Shown piece after piece: positions 48,724-59,400 of a stretch of DNA of 64,000 bases. Numbering within the stretch: position 1 is the first letter of the stretch; each line of letters begins with the position of its first letter. Under the pieces are notes generated by a model. The model had not been told where the DNA came from and made no database searches. It saw only the letters and a list, made by a program, of their open reading frames with translations. Position numbers and translations under genes: made by a program. The DNA is taken from assembly GCA_027924645.1 (NCBI GenBank), contig BSBN01000809.1, forward strand, positions 43,740,001 to 43,804,000. The letters run 5' to 3'. The DNA is from Cunninghamia lanceolata. Lineage: Eukaryota > Streptophyta > Pinopsida > Cupressales > Cupressaceae.

Positions 48724-49067
48724 TAATTAATTAAGTGATTAACTTAATTAATAGGGTTGTTGGAAATTAGGAGATGGGTTAATTAGTGGCATAAATTATT
48801 TAAGGGTTTACTTAATTAATTTGGGTCTAAGGGCTAGGTAGGGCATGGTGGCTAATTAAATAAATAATATTTATTCAATTAGTCTAGGTTTAGTCATGGG
48901 CTAGGTGGATTAATTAAATAAATGGACTTTATTTAATTAATTTAGCTTAGTGTTAAAGGATAGAATAATCAATTAAATAAATTGTAACATTTATTTAATC
49001 AAATATAGACAATGGACTATGGAGAATTGTTAAATTAATTAAATAAATTGATTTTATTTAATTAATT
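48724..49067 (+). repeat. Ladder of six AT hairpins at about 60-bp spacing
   Basis: Inverted repeats with centres at about 48739, 48808, 48867, 48925, 48985 and 49050. Two have perfect long arms: ATTAATTAAATAAA (48909-48922) with its complement at 48928-48941, and AATTAATTAAATAAA (49033-49047) with its complement at 49053-49067. The intervening sequences (GGG/TAGG-rich) are only loosely alike. Confidence 0.75.
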
Positions 49068-50390
49068 AGGGAAGGGGATAAATTAGTGCAAGCATGTCAA
49101 GGGATGGTAGCTCGGGTAGCCATTTTCATATGTCTACGCATGTAGAGAACAATGAAGCATGATAAATTTGTATAATAGAAGTAGTGCATATACAATCTAA
49201 AAATAGAATAATGGAAAGCAATGATAATACACAATATTTTCACCTAGGAAAACCCTTTCAAGTAAAAAAATCAACATAGTTGATGTAGTTGCATTCTTGG
49301 GAACCTTGATAATATGGTGATAAGTTTGAGGAAATAGGAATTATGGTCTAATTGGTAGCTATGTGTGAGTGTGTTTTTTTGGTTAGCAGTTTGTAGTAGT
49401 AAATTGTGGCGCATTTCACTACATGATGGAATTAGGTTACACGATTGTCGTATAAGTTTTGTATGGGGTTCATGTATCTTTAGTTGAAGTTTGAGGTTGA
49501 TTGTATAAGTGGAGGTTGGTTGTTTGCCTCACAGTATGATTGTGGTTTGATAGTGTGGGTAGTTCAAACTATTTCTATTTTGTGGAAGGTTATTATAGGT
49601 TTGTGCCAAAGGAGAGTATTAGTGAGGTGTTTAGTAGCTATTGTGAAGGTTTGGGGTGTGCCATGTGGATAGTCTCCACTGCTAGACCATTGTAATTTGT
49701 AAGCTTGTTATATTCAGTTAGTGACATGTTTCATATCATTTAGGGCTTTACGCTAAGTTGATGATGACACGAATCCGATGATGAGCTTGGAAATGATATA
49801 AATAAGATTTTTGGTTGGGTGGAAAGAAAGCAAACAAGAGCTGGATGGAGTAGAGGCATAGAAGGTAAGTGCAGTAGTGAGGAAGTGAGATCTAAGAGGT
49901 TCAGTATGATACTTAGTAATTTATGATGTGGGATACAAACTAAAGGTATCCAACAAGGCATGTAGGAATTTTGTGTTTGAATACTTCTATTAAGTCATGT
50001 CATATCCCTTGCAACAAGTCTAAGGTGACAATTCTTTGATTCCTATTGTATGGGAAATCATTATGTGGTCATTGGTAATAAGTCTGGAAGTGGTGATTCC
50101 ATAGTTTAGTGTAGTGTTTTTCAAGTAGGAAGACCTAGTGTCAACTATCCATCTATGTAATATTGGATAATCTTAATGTAATGAAAAAGTTACGACCTAA
50201 AATGAAGAGGGCTCATTGTGGAAAGTTATGTGGTTGTAAACATAGTGATAATGGTGCAAGATTATGTTAATGAATACATTGTGCTGTCTCATTTGAAGTT
50301 CTATGGTTTACGCTAATTTGTGTGTGTTATTGTTGTTGGCTTCATAGTTGGATAGTCCTTCTTGGACCTTCCTATGGTGACTGCATCATT
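49068..50390 (+). repeat. Region upstream of a Ty3 primer-binding site; LTR probable at its right end
   Basis: A 5' LTR should end at about 50388 (CATCA) because a primer-binding site follows after TT. The LTR start cannot be fixed since no second copy is present. No coding sequence is seen. Confidence 0.4.
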
Positions 50391-50402
50391 TGGTATCAGA
50401 GC
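50391..50402 (+). promoter_or_regulatory. Primer-binding site (tRNA initiator Met) of a Ty3/gypsy element
   Basis: TGGTATCAGAGC is the exact complement of the 3' end of plant initiator tRNA-Met and precedes a gag remnant by about 300 bases. Confidence 0.85.
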
Positions 50403-50688
50403 AAGGTTGGATCAAGGGAGATTTTTTGGAGGGATGTGAGTGCACTTAGTCACATTTTGATCATGTGAGTTTGATAAAAGATAGGTTGCAATAGTGATGG
50501 TATTTGTGGTGGTGACGTGTAAAATTTGGTTTTGTAGGAATTAAATAATGTTTAGATTGTGGCAGTCCACAGGTTTGTAGATAGAGTATCGACTATGAGG
50601 CAATTTACAAAAATGGCAAGTGTGGACAGATCACTGACCTAACATGTCATTAAGGAGTAGGTAAGGTGTGATCAATGTAGCAAATAGA

Positions 50689-51390
50689 ATGTATGAGATG
50701 TATGAGATGTTGAAGGCCATGTAGAACCAGATCGATGCATTGGAGTAGGACCACCTAAGGAACCCTAACCTAATGGTCAAGGAAAGTGATGAAGAGAAAG
50801 AGGTAGGTCCTATGGTTCCAACAAGTGGAAGTGGAGAGGACAAGGAAGAAAGGATGATGAAGGCCATAACTGGCATTGGTAAGAGGACTAGAGTGGACAT
50901 CCTAAACTATTTTGGGAACTTGGATCCTGAGGAGATGATTGATTAGATCAACAATATGAAGGAATATTTTAATATTGCAGACCTAGACATGGTAAAATTT
51001 GTCAAGACCAAGCTAAAAGGTCATGTGGTGATCTGGTGGAAGGAAGTTCAAATAGAGGGGAATAAAAAGGGAAGTCTTACATTGCAAAGTGGGACTAGAT
51101 GGTGAAAATTTTGAAATCCAAGTTCATTCCAACAAACTACTAGTTGTATTTGTTGAAGGAATTACACAATTTGTGGCAAGGTAATATGAATATGAAGGAG
51201 TACATCGAGGAATACCATTGACTCACAACTAGGTTAGGATAGCATAAGGAAGGAGTTCAGAAAAGTGGCCAAGTACATCAATAGGCTAAGGGAATCTATC
51301 CAAGAGGAATTGGATATGTGGAATATCCAAACATTTGAGGAGGCCTACTAGTTGGCTATCACCGTAGATAAGAAGTTGAATTGAGAGAAA
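50689..51390 (+). pseudogene. Ty3/gypsy gag remnant
   Basis: In frame from ATG at 50689 the translation gives the retrotransposon Gag (capsid) signature: DILNYFGNLDPEEMIDxINN, YFNIADLDMVKFVKTKLKGH, VVIWWKEVQ. After a frameshift near 51110 come KSKFIPTNY, WQGNMNMKEYIEEYH and, later, RESIQEELDMWNIQTFEEAY. The order and the K-L-K-G-H-x-x-x-W-W motif match gag of plant Ty3/gypsy (chromovirus-like) elements. Stops at 50722, 50746 and 50944 (TAG) and 51103 (TGA) sit where Gln or Trp fits. No zinc knuckle or pol continues in frame. Confidence 0.85.
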
Positions 51391-52474
51391 GAGGAAAAGT
51401 GAAACCACTACAGAGGAAGAGAAGACAAGAATCACAGTAGTAGAATGGGATGTGGTGATAGGGGAGTGTCATGTAGGAAAAATAGGAAAATGGGATTGTC
51501 TAACTAGATCCTCCTTTCACTACACACATTCAAGGATAGTTAGTCGAGTTGAATCACAATTTTTGCAACAGGATTCACCTACAGGTTGGTTGTCACTTGT
51601 AATGATAGGGAAATTAGGAAATTGATGATGAATGTGTTAATTTAAGCCCAATTATGCTCAAAACCCTAATTATGCATAATCATAAACAAACAGCTAAATT
51701 CTGACAAATGTTCGCACACATAGTTACTAAATGAAGATCATATACATACCATATTTTGAAGCTCAGAATCCTAAATAGTCAGAGGCAAAGGGACTCACGC
51801 CCAAGCCCAAGGTAGGATTTTTATCGAGGGTTTCTGGACCTTTTCTGCTATTGATTATCCCTGTTTCAGAGATTTCAGGCTCTGCAAACCTGAAGGGCAA
51901 AGGGACTAGTGCCCAAGCCCTAATAGTGCTCTTTTTCACTTCTTTCCATCAAATCCAGGATCCTTATGCTCTATAACACTCCTCTACAACTCCACTCTTC
52001 GCGATCTAACACCTAGGTAAATGCAAGAAGTTCTGTCCACTTAAGGTGGAAGTTTCAGAGTTAGAAAAAAATCTAAAATCGGGTAACTAAAAACGGGATC
52101 CTGTTTCTACAAAATGGGATCCCATTTTAGAAAAGAATCCCGAGCGTAAAATCAAAAACGGGATCCCGTTCTTAGTGGGATCCCGAACCTAGAACCCAAA
52201 AACGAGATCGCATTTTATGAAACGGTCATTTTTAAAAAGTATTAAATTTAAAAAAAAAGGTTGCGACCCCATTTTTCCCAACGACAGGCAACAGGTGATA
52301 ATGGTATCCCGAGTTGAAGAAGGACAATTTTCACCATCAAAAACATCAGGTAAGTGGATATTTCCACTTCTACAATTTGGCAATGAATGTTTTGAAGTTT
52401 CCTTTTTTTTGGGTGTAAAATACAATCAAAATTGAAATTGTAGAGTGTTATTTAGGGTTTCTATTTATGAATTC
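51391..52474. other. Intergenic with a cluster of GGGATCCC palindromes
   Basis: No gene is seen. Between 52085 and 52200 the word GGGATCCC or a near variant recurs four times, including the perfect palindromes AAAATGGGATCCCATTTT (52111-52128) and AACGGGATCCCGTT (52157-52170). Confidence 0.6.
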
Positions 52475-52808
52475 AATAGCTATATTTTGACATTTTAGTT
52501 GTAAAATACAATTGAAATTTTGAAAGACTATATCATATAAAAGGATAGAATTTAAACAAACTGTCAAAATTTTGTTTAAATTTGAGAATTAAATAGCTGT
52601 ATTTAGACATTTTAGCTGTAAAATACAATTGAAAATTTGAAAACACTGTATCATATGAAAGGAGAGATTTTGAACAAACTGTCAAAATTTGATTTCAATT
52701 TGAGTGTTGAATAGCTGTATTTAGACATTTTAGCTGTAAAATACAATTGAAATTTTGAAACAACTGTATCATATGAAAGGAGAGATTTTGAACAAACTGT
52801 CAAAATTT
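52475..52808 (+). repeat. 117-118-bp tandem repeat, three units
   Basis: AATAGCTGTATTTAGACATT and its variant start units at 52475, 52592 and 52710. Each contains GTAAAATACAATTGAAA, GTATCATATGAAAGGAGAGA and AACAAACTGTCAAAATTT with few differences. Confidence 0.9.
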
Positions 52809-53149
52809 ATATAGCATTGGGATGATATATATATATTTGGTTTTTATAAAATTTACTTATATCAATGTATGTCATTGTATTTTAAAGGCATTATTGAATA
52901 GGTAACTGTCATGTAAAAAAATTACAACAAACCATAATAAAACCTTTATCACTTCCTTCATAATCAAACCTTTAGAGACAACCAACTAATCAAGAATTGA
53001 GAAGATTTTACAGTTTTTGTGATATCCAACTATCAAGAATGAAATCAAGCCAACAAATGTAACTTTAGAGACACTTGTAGCTATCCTCACTAGCTAGGTT
53101 ATGCCCCTGGGATGAACATCGTTATGTTAATTGTGATATGAGCCTAACC
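52809..53149. other. Intergenic, no gene recognised
   Basis: Short AT-rich stretch with a (TA)n run near 52826. Nothing supportable. Confidence 0.5.
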
Positions 53150-54140
53150 TCATTGGTAATGCTTCCCCTAATCTTAATGACATTGATGTGGGCCCCACTC
53201 ATGATCCTTACGAAGATCTTTCCACCACTAACCTCTTTCATGATAGGTCACTATATCCTCACCATCTCCTTAGACCTATAATACCTTGAGCTTATTGATT
53301 GGGACCAACACGACCCTTTATGATTTGATGTTTTCCAAAATGATGAAGCCATCATGAAACTTATGAAGTGTCAAGACCGCATCCCCATGGTAATCATAAG
53401 AAAGACTTTTCCACCATACTTAACACCTATGCTTATTTTGGAGAGAAAGAAGAACCCTTTAGTCCTAAGGCAGGCCTAGTAGGTAGAATAGCAACAAGAT
53501 ATAAGAAGAAACTTGTGATCAATTAAAATGATACAATAAAAATGGACACTTCCCAAAAGCTCCTCAATGACAAACTTGACCTTCCATTAGATACCACTCA
53601 GATACAAGATGACTCCCCTCTCCTTGTTGAGGATGCTATAGACATCAACCTGTGAATAGAAGAGGACCCTAAACTCTCTAAGATAGCAACTCCACTGGAC
53701 CTTGACATCAAAGAATGCATAACCATCACCCTTAAAGATTACGCTAATTTCTTCATGTGGTCCTATGGTGATATGCCTTGAGACTCCATCTTTTGTCATG
53801 TATCATCTTGTGGTTCACCTCAATGCCAAACCTATTCAATAAAAGCTACGCAAAATGCACCCCCAAGTAGCTGTCTTGGTGAAAGAAGAATTGTATAAAA
53901 TCTTGGATGTGGGGTTCATTCAGACTATTACTTATCCTAAATGGGTCTCTAATGTGGTCTTTGTTAGCAAGAAAACTCAGGGAATTCATGTTTGCACTAA
54001 CTTTTGAGACATCAAAAAAGGATACCCTAAAGATAACTTTTCTCTACCAAACATTGATATGATCATGTAGCTCATAGCCAAACATTGATATGATTGTGGA
54101 TCTCATAGCCAAACATTGATATGATTGTGGATCTCATAGC
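53150..54140 (+). pseudogene. Ty3/gypsy pol remnant: protease-RT linker and RT N-terminus (Athila/Tat-like)
   Basis: Frames joined by eye show LKDYANFFMWSYGDMP, the linker ahead of RT in plant Athila/Tat elements, then HLNAKPIQ, LRKMHPQVAVLVKEELYKIL, GFIQTITYPKWVSNVVFVSK, GIHVCTNF and PKDNFSLPNIDMI. The usual family has D or R at several changed positions and stops interrupt (for example after INL near 53652 and after NF near 54005). A 31-bp segment is tandemly triplicated at its end (54047-54139), after which homology stops. It differs in type from the gag remnant at 50689, so two elements are represented. Confidence 0.85.
54047..54139 (+). repeat. 31-bp unit repeated three times inside RT remnant
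   Basis: CCAAACATTGATATGAT plus 14 bases at 54047-54077, 54078-54108 and 54109-54139. The second and third copies are identical. Since 31 is not a multiple of three, each addition shifts the RT frame. Confidence 0.9.
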
Positions 54141-54401
54141 CATATATATAAAATGTTATCATTAATCTAGATATAATATCCCTTGAAACATTTGAGTTAG
54201 ACATGGAGACACCTAGATTATGGAGAGGTCTATGTAAGAAAACACCTCTTGTAGACTCAACACAAACTTATCCCTCAACCCTCTAAATTGTGACTTACGT
54301 TATTTGATTACCCTGGAACACACTATAGACAACTCTATACAAATTTGGCAAAAGATATTTTCTCCTAACAGAAACTTGTATATGTAGAAGTAGACTACTA
54401 C

Positions 54402-54657
54402 ATAGAGTTTTAAATTGTTCTTAAGGTTTGGGACAATCATAGTGTTAAGATAGTGCAAATTTGAAGACTATTTAGACTAATTAAATGGGCTTAGTCTCAA
54501 GATAAATAACACACATAAGAGTTGGGACTAACAACTAAATAGAAAACAATAATTTTGCAAATACGTACGAATAGGAAACAAAATCAAGCTAGAACCATCA
54601 ACTAATATCTTTTTCTAGCTAGATTGAATCCCTACAATCACAAGTTAATCAAAGCAT
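54402..54657 (+). repeat. Direct repeat R, left copy
   Basis: From ATAGAGTTTTAAATTGTTCT to about CAATCACAAGTTAATCAAAG. It is about 90% alike by eye to 63283-63541, same strand. The two copies flank an unrecognised ORF split by the young copia element, so R may be the LTR (or part of it) of a short, non-autonomous element. Confidence 0.8.
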
Positions 54658-54975
54658 CAAATTCTTCATTAAATTTAAATCATAAATCATCATAATATAT
54701 TCATCTTCATACTTAGATTAGTCCTAGGCAACTAGTAGTCAATCCTAGATCTCCATTATCAAATTTGGTTGCCATAGGCAACTTCACCAAATTTAGGTTT
54801 TCAGAACATGTGGCATGCACAAGATATCCACCTCAAGGTAGTTTTCCAAGTCTCGTTATAGTCTCAAGCAGATGTTCATTATGATTCTACCTAGGTGGTA
54901 TGATAGTCCACTAGTTTCTATGACATCATTCAATAGCATAGATGCATCTGTTCTAATTCATTTCTTTTGTCCAAA

Positions 54976-55077
54976 ATGGTTGTGACAATAAAAAAGAAGC
55001 TTATTGAACTCATAGTCAATAGGAAAGCCTTGGTCATAATAGGAGGTCTTGAATTTGGTACCAATGATTGTGAGGTC
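54976..55077 (+). pseudogene. 5' part of an ORF split by the copia insertion
   Basis: ATG at 54976 opens 34 codons (MVVTIKKKLIEL...) that end exactly at the copia junction. The frame continues at 62196 on the far side once one target copy is counted. The sequence is basic, then hydrophobic (ALVIIGGLEF). Not recognised; see the 3' part at 62196. Confidence 0.5.
55073..55077 (+). repeat. Target-site duplication of the copia element, left copy
   Basis: AGGTC, identical to 62191-62195. Five bases is the normal size for Ty1/copia integration. Confidence 0.95.
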
Positions 55078-55823
55078 TGTTGCAAGTATGAGGTGAGCCA
55101 TTGTTGTCATTGATGTCAACATACTCACACTGCATTGACAAGAAGGATTTGATGAGCTTTGTGCTGAGGATATTGAGAAAATTAGCCTCAGTCAGGAACA
55201 GTGAAGAACAGTGATGAGAAGAAGGTAAATATACTGTATAGGATGAGAACCGGAGGATGCGGATTAAAGGGTTAGTAGATATGAGTCTTAAGATGCTACA
55301 GTTAAGATTTCAGAGGTCCGCATGAAGATCTGAAGGAGTTATGGCTGCCGGTATAGAACCGGGTCCGGCAAGTATCCGGAGGTGACAGAGGATCACAAAA
55401 AGGTCCGGTGAGGTCCGGAATTGTATTATCATAATCTGCGGATTGGAAGGAGTGTTTTATATGTCCTTGTGATGTTTCATCCTGATTTGTGTGTAATTTG
55501 GAGGTCCGGATGTACCTCCTGCATTATGACAGTGGCGACAGACTGTGTTCTTGAAGTTCCGGATGAGGAAGACAAGAGATCCCAGTAAGCAGAGAAAGTG
55601 CGGATGTATCCAGACATTCAGACAGACTTGTGAAGGTTCTTGAATCATGTTTAAGTTGTGTTGTTGGTCCGCATTGATGGCAGAGCCCGGAATTGAAGTT
55701 ATTCTTCCGGATGAAGTTATTGCTCTGTTTAGCCGACCGGATGAGTTGTTCATCCTGCGAATGTTCTTGTGATAGCCGACCGGATGTGTTACTCATCTTG
55801 CGGATACTCCTATGGTTGTTTGC

Positions 55824-55849
55824 CGACTTAGATGCTTGTTCCTAAGTCG
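55824..55849. promoter_or_regulatory. Inverted repeat just upstream of the LTR TATA box
   Basis: CGACTTAG (55824-55831) and CTAAGTCG (55842-55849) with a 10-base spacer end nine bases before the TATA box. The 3' LTR has the same at 61644-61669. It could be a dimeric regulator site; no factor is identified. Confidence 0.6.
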
Positions 55850-55857
55850 ATGTCTTG

Positions 55858-55865
55858 TATAAATA
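55858..55865 (+). promoter_or_regulatory. TATA box of the 5' LTR promoter
   Basis: TATAAATA in the middle of the LTR. Transcription would be expected to start about 25-35 bases downstream (near 55890), defining the start of R; the start is inferred. Confidence 0.75.
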
Positions 55866-56372
55866 ATGATTTGTGAATTCATTTCAGTGTGGAAGCATGT
55901 GGATGAGTATGGAGTAGCGAAGAAAGGTGCGAAAGGCAGAGCAGAGATTGTTGGGCTTAATTGGAACTGATCCGGACATGGTAGAGATGTCATTCTCCAG
56001 TTCAAGACTGTGATTTTTATCACTCTGTAGACAGTGTGTCTCCTTGTAGGCAGTGGGCCTCTTTGTGAGCAGTGTGCTCGGGCAGTGAGCCCTTATTGGC
56101 ATGTGCCATTCATTTTTCCTTATTCTTCTAACAGAGAATAATTCTTGGGTTAATCACCCCGTGGTTTTTCCCTTAACCGGGTTTTCCACGTCAAAATCTT
56201 GGTGTTCAATGTGTTGATGCTTATCTGCTCTTGTGTTTATGTATTGTGCTTCCATCAATGATTATTTGATATGCTGCTAACTAACAACAGAGAATTAAGT
56301 GTTTGAAAGAGAACAAGTTCTATACAACTGATTCACCCCCCCCTCTCAGTTGTATGCCCTAGATCCAACAAT

Positions 56373-56384
56373 TGTTATCAGAGC
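56373..56384 (+). promoter_or_regulatory. Primer-binding site (tRNA initiator Met)
   Basis: TGTTATCAGAGC differs at one base from the full complement TGGTATCAGAGC of the initiator tRNA-Met 3' end, and begins two bases after the LTR. Confidence 0.9.
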
Positions 56385-56427
56385 TGAGTTCCTCTGATAG
56401 GAGCTTAACCGCTTGAGGTGATCCAGG

Positions 56428-59400
56428 ATGTCGTCATACAAGAAGGATAGTCCGAAGTTCGATGGAACCAACTTCACTCTCTGGAAAGGTCGCATGAAGT
56501 GTCATTTGGAATGTATGGGAAAAGCATACTTGGCTATGATTTCAAAACCATATATACCCCCACAAGGTGGTCCGACAACTCCTGATGAAACCACAGAAGC
56601 TGAAAACAATCTGCGGACCAAGGAAGCTCTTCTAAGCGCATTGAATGACTCAGATCTCTCGAATGTCATTGACCTACCAACTGCATATGAGATCCTAACT
56701 AAACTGGAACTTCTGTATGAAGGAGATGAGTTTGTCAAAAGTGCAAGGTTGCAAAGTCTGAAAGGGAAATTTGAAAGATTGAAAATGAGAGATGATGAAA
56801 ACATTACTACCTTTATGCCAAGAGTAAATGAGCTGGTATGTGGAATCAGAAATGCTGGTGGAACTCTAGATGAAAATGAGATTGTCTGCAAAATCCTAAG
56901 ATCCCTTCCTGCTGTCTACAAAATCAAAGTTGCTGCCATTGATGAATTCAGAGCCCACACAACTGTCACAAGAGAACAATTGGCTGGCAAACTAGCTGCA
57001 TTTGAAATGACCGAGTTTGGAGATGATCCACCCAAGACTGAGTCTGCTTTTAAAGCCAGTGCCTATGTGAAAGGCAAACAGAGATTTGATCCGGGTGAAA
57101 ACTCATCAAGGAAAATGTCATGGTATGATCAAGCAAGAAGAGACATGGAAGAAGAAGAAGCAGAAACAGCTCAACTTGAAGCCCTCATTGCAAAGAGACT
57201 GCCAAGAGGATCCGGTAAGTATGAAGGAAAACTACCCTTTAAGTGTTTTAACTGCAATAAGATTGGTCATTTTGCCTCAAGATGTCCGGAGAGATCTGCA
57301 AGATCTAATACTCACAGACAAAGGTTTCAAAAGAATTGCTATTATGTTCATGAAGAAGATGACAATGAAGGAGTAACAGATGATGAATCAGATCCAGGAA
57401 GCAAATCCGGAAATGAGTGGGTGTTTATAGCCATCAAGGAAGAAGATTCCTTGCTCTCTGAATCTGTCAATCACAAAGTTGTTGAAAAAGCCTTGGCTGC
57501 TCAAGTGGAAGAAAAGGATGATTGGGTTATTGACAGTGGATGCTCTCACCATATGACTGGTGACAAGAATAAGTTCTTAGATTTGGAAAGATATGAAGGA
57601 GGAATGGTAAAGTTTGGTGACAATTCTGCTGGCAGAATCAGAGGTAGGGGAACTATTTCCTTTGATGGTAAGAGCAAAACAGGTAATGTACTATATGTTG
57701 AAGGATTGAAGCACAATCTTCTCAGTGTTGGTCAGTTAGTGGACAAAGGCTATGATCTCCGGTTCAAGAATGGAAAATGCAGAATCTTTACAAGCTCCGG
57801 AACTGAAATTGCATCCGGTACTCAGACAAGAGGTAACATCTTTCATCTGGTTGGTTCAAATAAAAGTTGTTTGTTTGTTCAAATTGATCAGAGTTGGTTA
57901 TGGCATAGAAGAATGTGTCATGTAAATTTTGATAACATCATCAAAATTAGCAATACTCAGGCTATGAGAGATCTTCCAAAGTTGATAAAACCTACAAACA
58001 GTGTGTGTAAAGAATGTCAGTTAGGCAAACAAAGCAGAGTCTCTTTTAAAAGCAAAGATCAGTCTTCTACCGGATTGTTGGAATTAGTACATACTGATCT
58101 ATGTGGTCCGACAAGAATCAAGAGTCTGCAAGGTGATAGATATTTCATGTTGTTAATTGATGATCATTCCCGGATGATGTGGGTTACCTTTCTGAAAGAA
58201 AAATCAGAAGCTTTTGAGAAGTTCAAAATCTTCAAAGCTATGGTGGAGAATCAAACCGGATTGAAACTAAAGTGTCTAAGGTCTGATAGAGGTGGTGAAT
58301 TTACATCTGGTGAATTCATTGACTTTTGTGAGAAACAGGGTATAAGGAGACAATTGTCTGCTCCTAGGACTCCACAGCAGAATGGAGTAGTTGAGAGAAA
58401 GAACCGGACCATCCAGGAAGCTGCTAGGACAATGATGTTGGAAGCAAATGTTCCTCAAATGTTTTGGAAAGAAGCTATCAGCACTGCAGTCTACACTCTC
58501 AATCGAGTTCAAATCAGAAACCACACCGGTAAGACCCCCTATGAACTTTGGTTTGGCATCACTCCTACTGTGAAATATTTCAGGGTATTTGGTAGCAAGT
58601 GTTATATTAAAAGAGATGAAGATCTAGGAAAGTTTGATGCTAGAAGTGATGAAGGAATTTTCTTGGGCTACTCCACTCAAAGCAAAGCATATCGGTGTTA
58701 CAATAAGAGATTGAGGAAGATGACAGAAAGTACCAATGTAAAGGTTGATGAAGGAATTGAGAAGCCTTCAAGATTTTATGAATTTGATGAAGATGACCAA
58801 GATAGTGTTCAAGGAACTCAATCCTCTCCGGTGAAACAGAGTCAGCCTGATCCGGTAAATCAGGAAGAAGAGTTAGGTTTAAATGAGCCTGATCAAGAAA
58901 CAGCAGTACTGGATACTCCCAAAATTCCAAGGTATGTAAAACTGAATCACTCTGAAGATCAGATCATAGGTGACAGAAGCAAAGGTGTACAAACTAGAAG
59001 GAATATTGCTCAAGATCAGAATGAATGTTGTCTGATTTCAAGGATTGAACCTAAAACAATAAATGAAGCCTGCAATGATGAAAATTGGACCAAAGCAATG
59101 GAAGATGAACTGATGCAAATTGAGAAAAATCATACTTGGGATCTTGTTCCCAGACCTAGAGACAGGAATGTAATTGGAACCAAATGGGTCTTCCGGAACA
59201 AACTAAATGAAGCTGGTGAAGTAATCAGAAACAAAGCTAGATTGGTCTGCAAAGGCTACTCTCAAATAGAAGGAATTGACTTTGAAGAGACTTTTGCTCC
59301 GGTAGCAAGAATTGAAGCAGTCAGATTACTTCTTGCATTTGCTGCCTTCAAAGATTTCAAGGTATATCAGATGGATGTCAAGTCTGCCTTCCTAAATGGT

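Larger units (their letters stand above)
55078..56370 (+). repeat. 5' LTR of the copia element
   Basis: Begins TGTTGCAAGTATGAGG, ends CTAGATCCAACA. It contains 15 CCGG sites by eye, many as TCCGGA or CCGGATG. A TATA box and an inverted repeat lie mid-LTR. A pyrimidine-rich CACCCCCCCCTCTCAG lies near the end, as in the old LTR at 678-2686. It supplies the promoter for the genomic RNA. Confidence 0.97.

Noticed and set aside
50631..50900. Minus-strand 89-codon ORF
   Set aside because: It is the antisense shadow of the Ty3 gag remnant on the plus strand, which has recognisable family motifs.
50689..54140. The gag remnant and the pol remnant as one Ty3 element
   Set aside because: Gag is chromovirus-like while the RT and its linker are Athila/Tat-like, and unrelated tandem repeats lie between them.
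55457..56102. Minus-strand ORFs of 72-98 codons in the LTR, repeated at 61277-61922
   Set aside because: Their apparent conservation only reflects that the two LTRs are copies of each other; no protein features.
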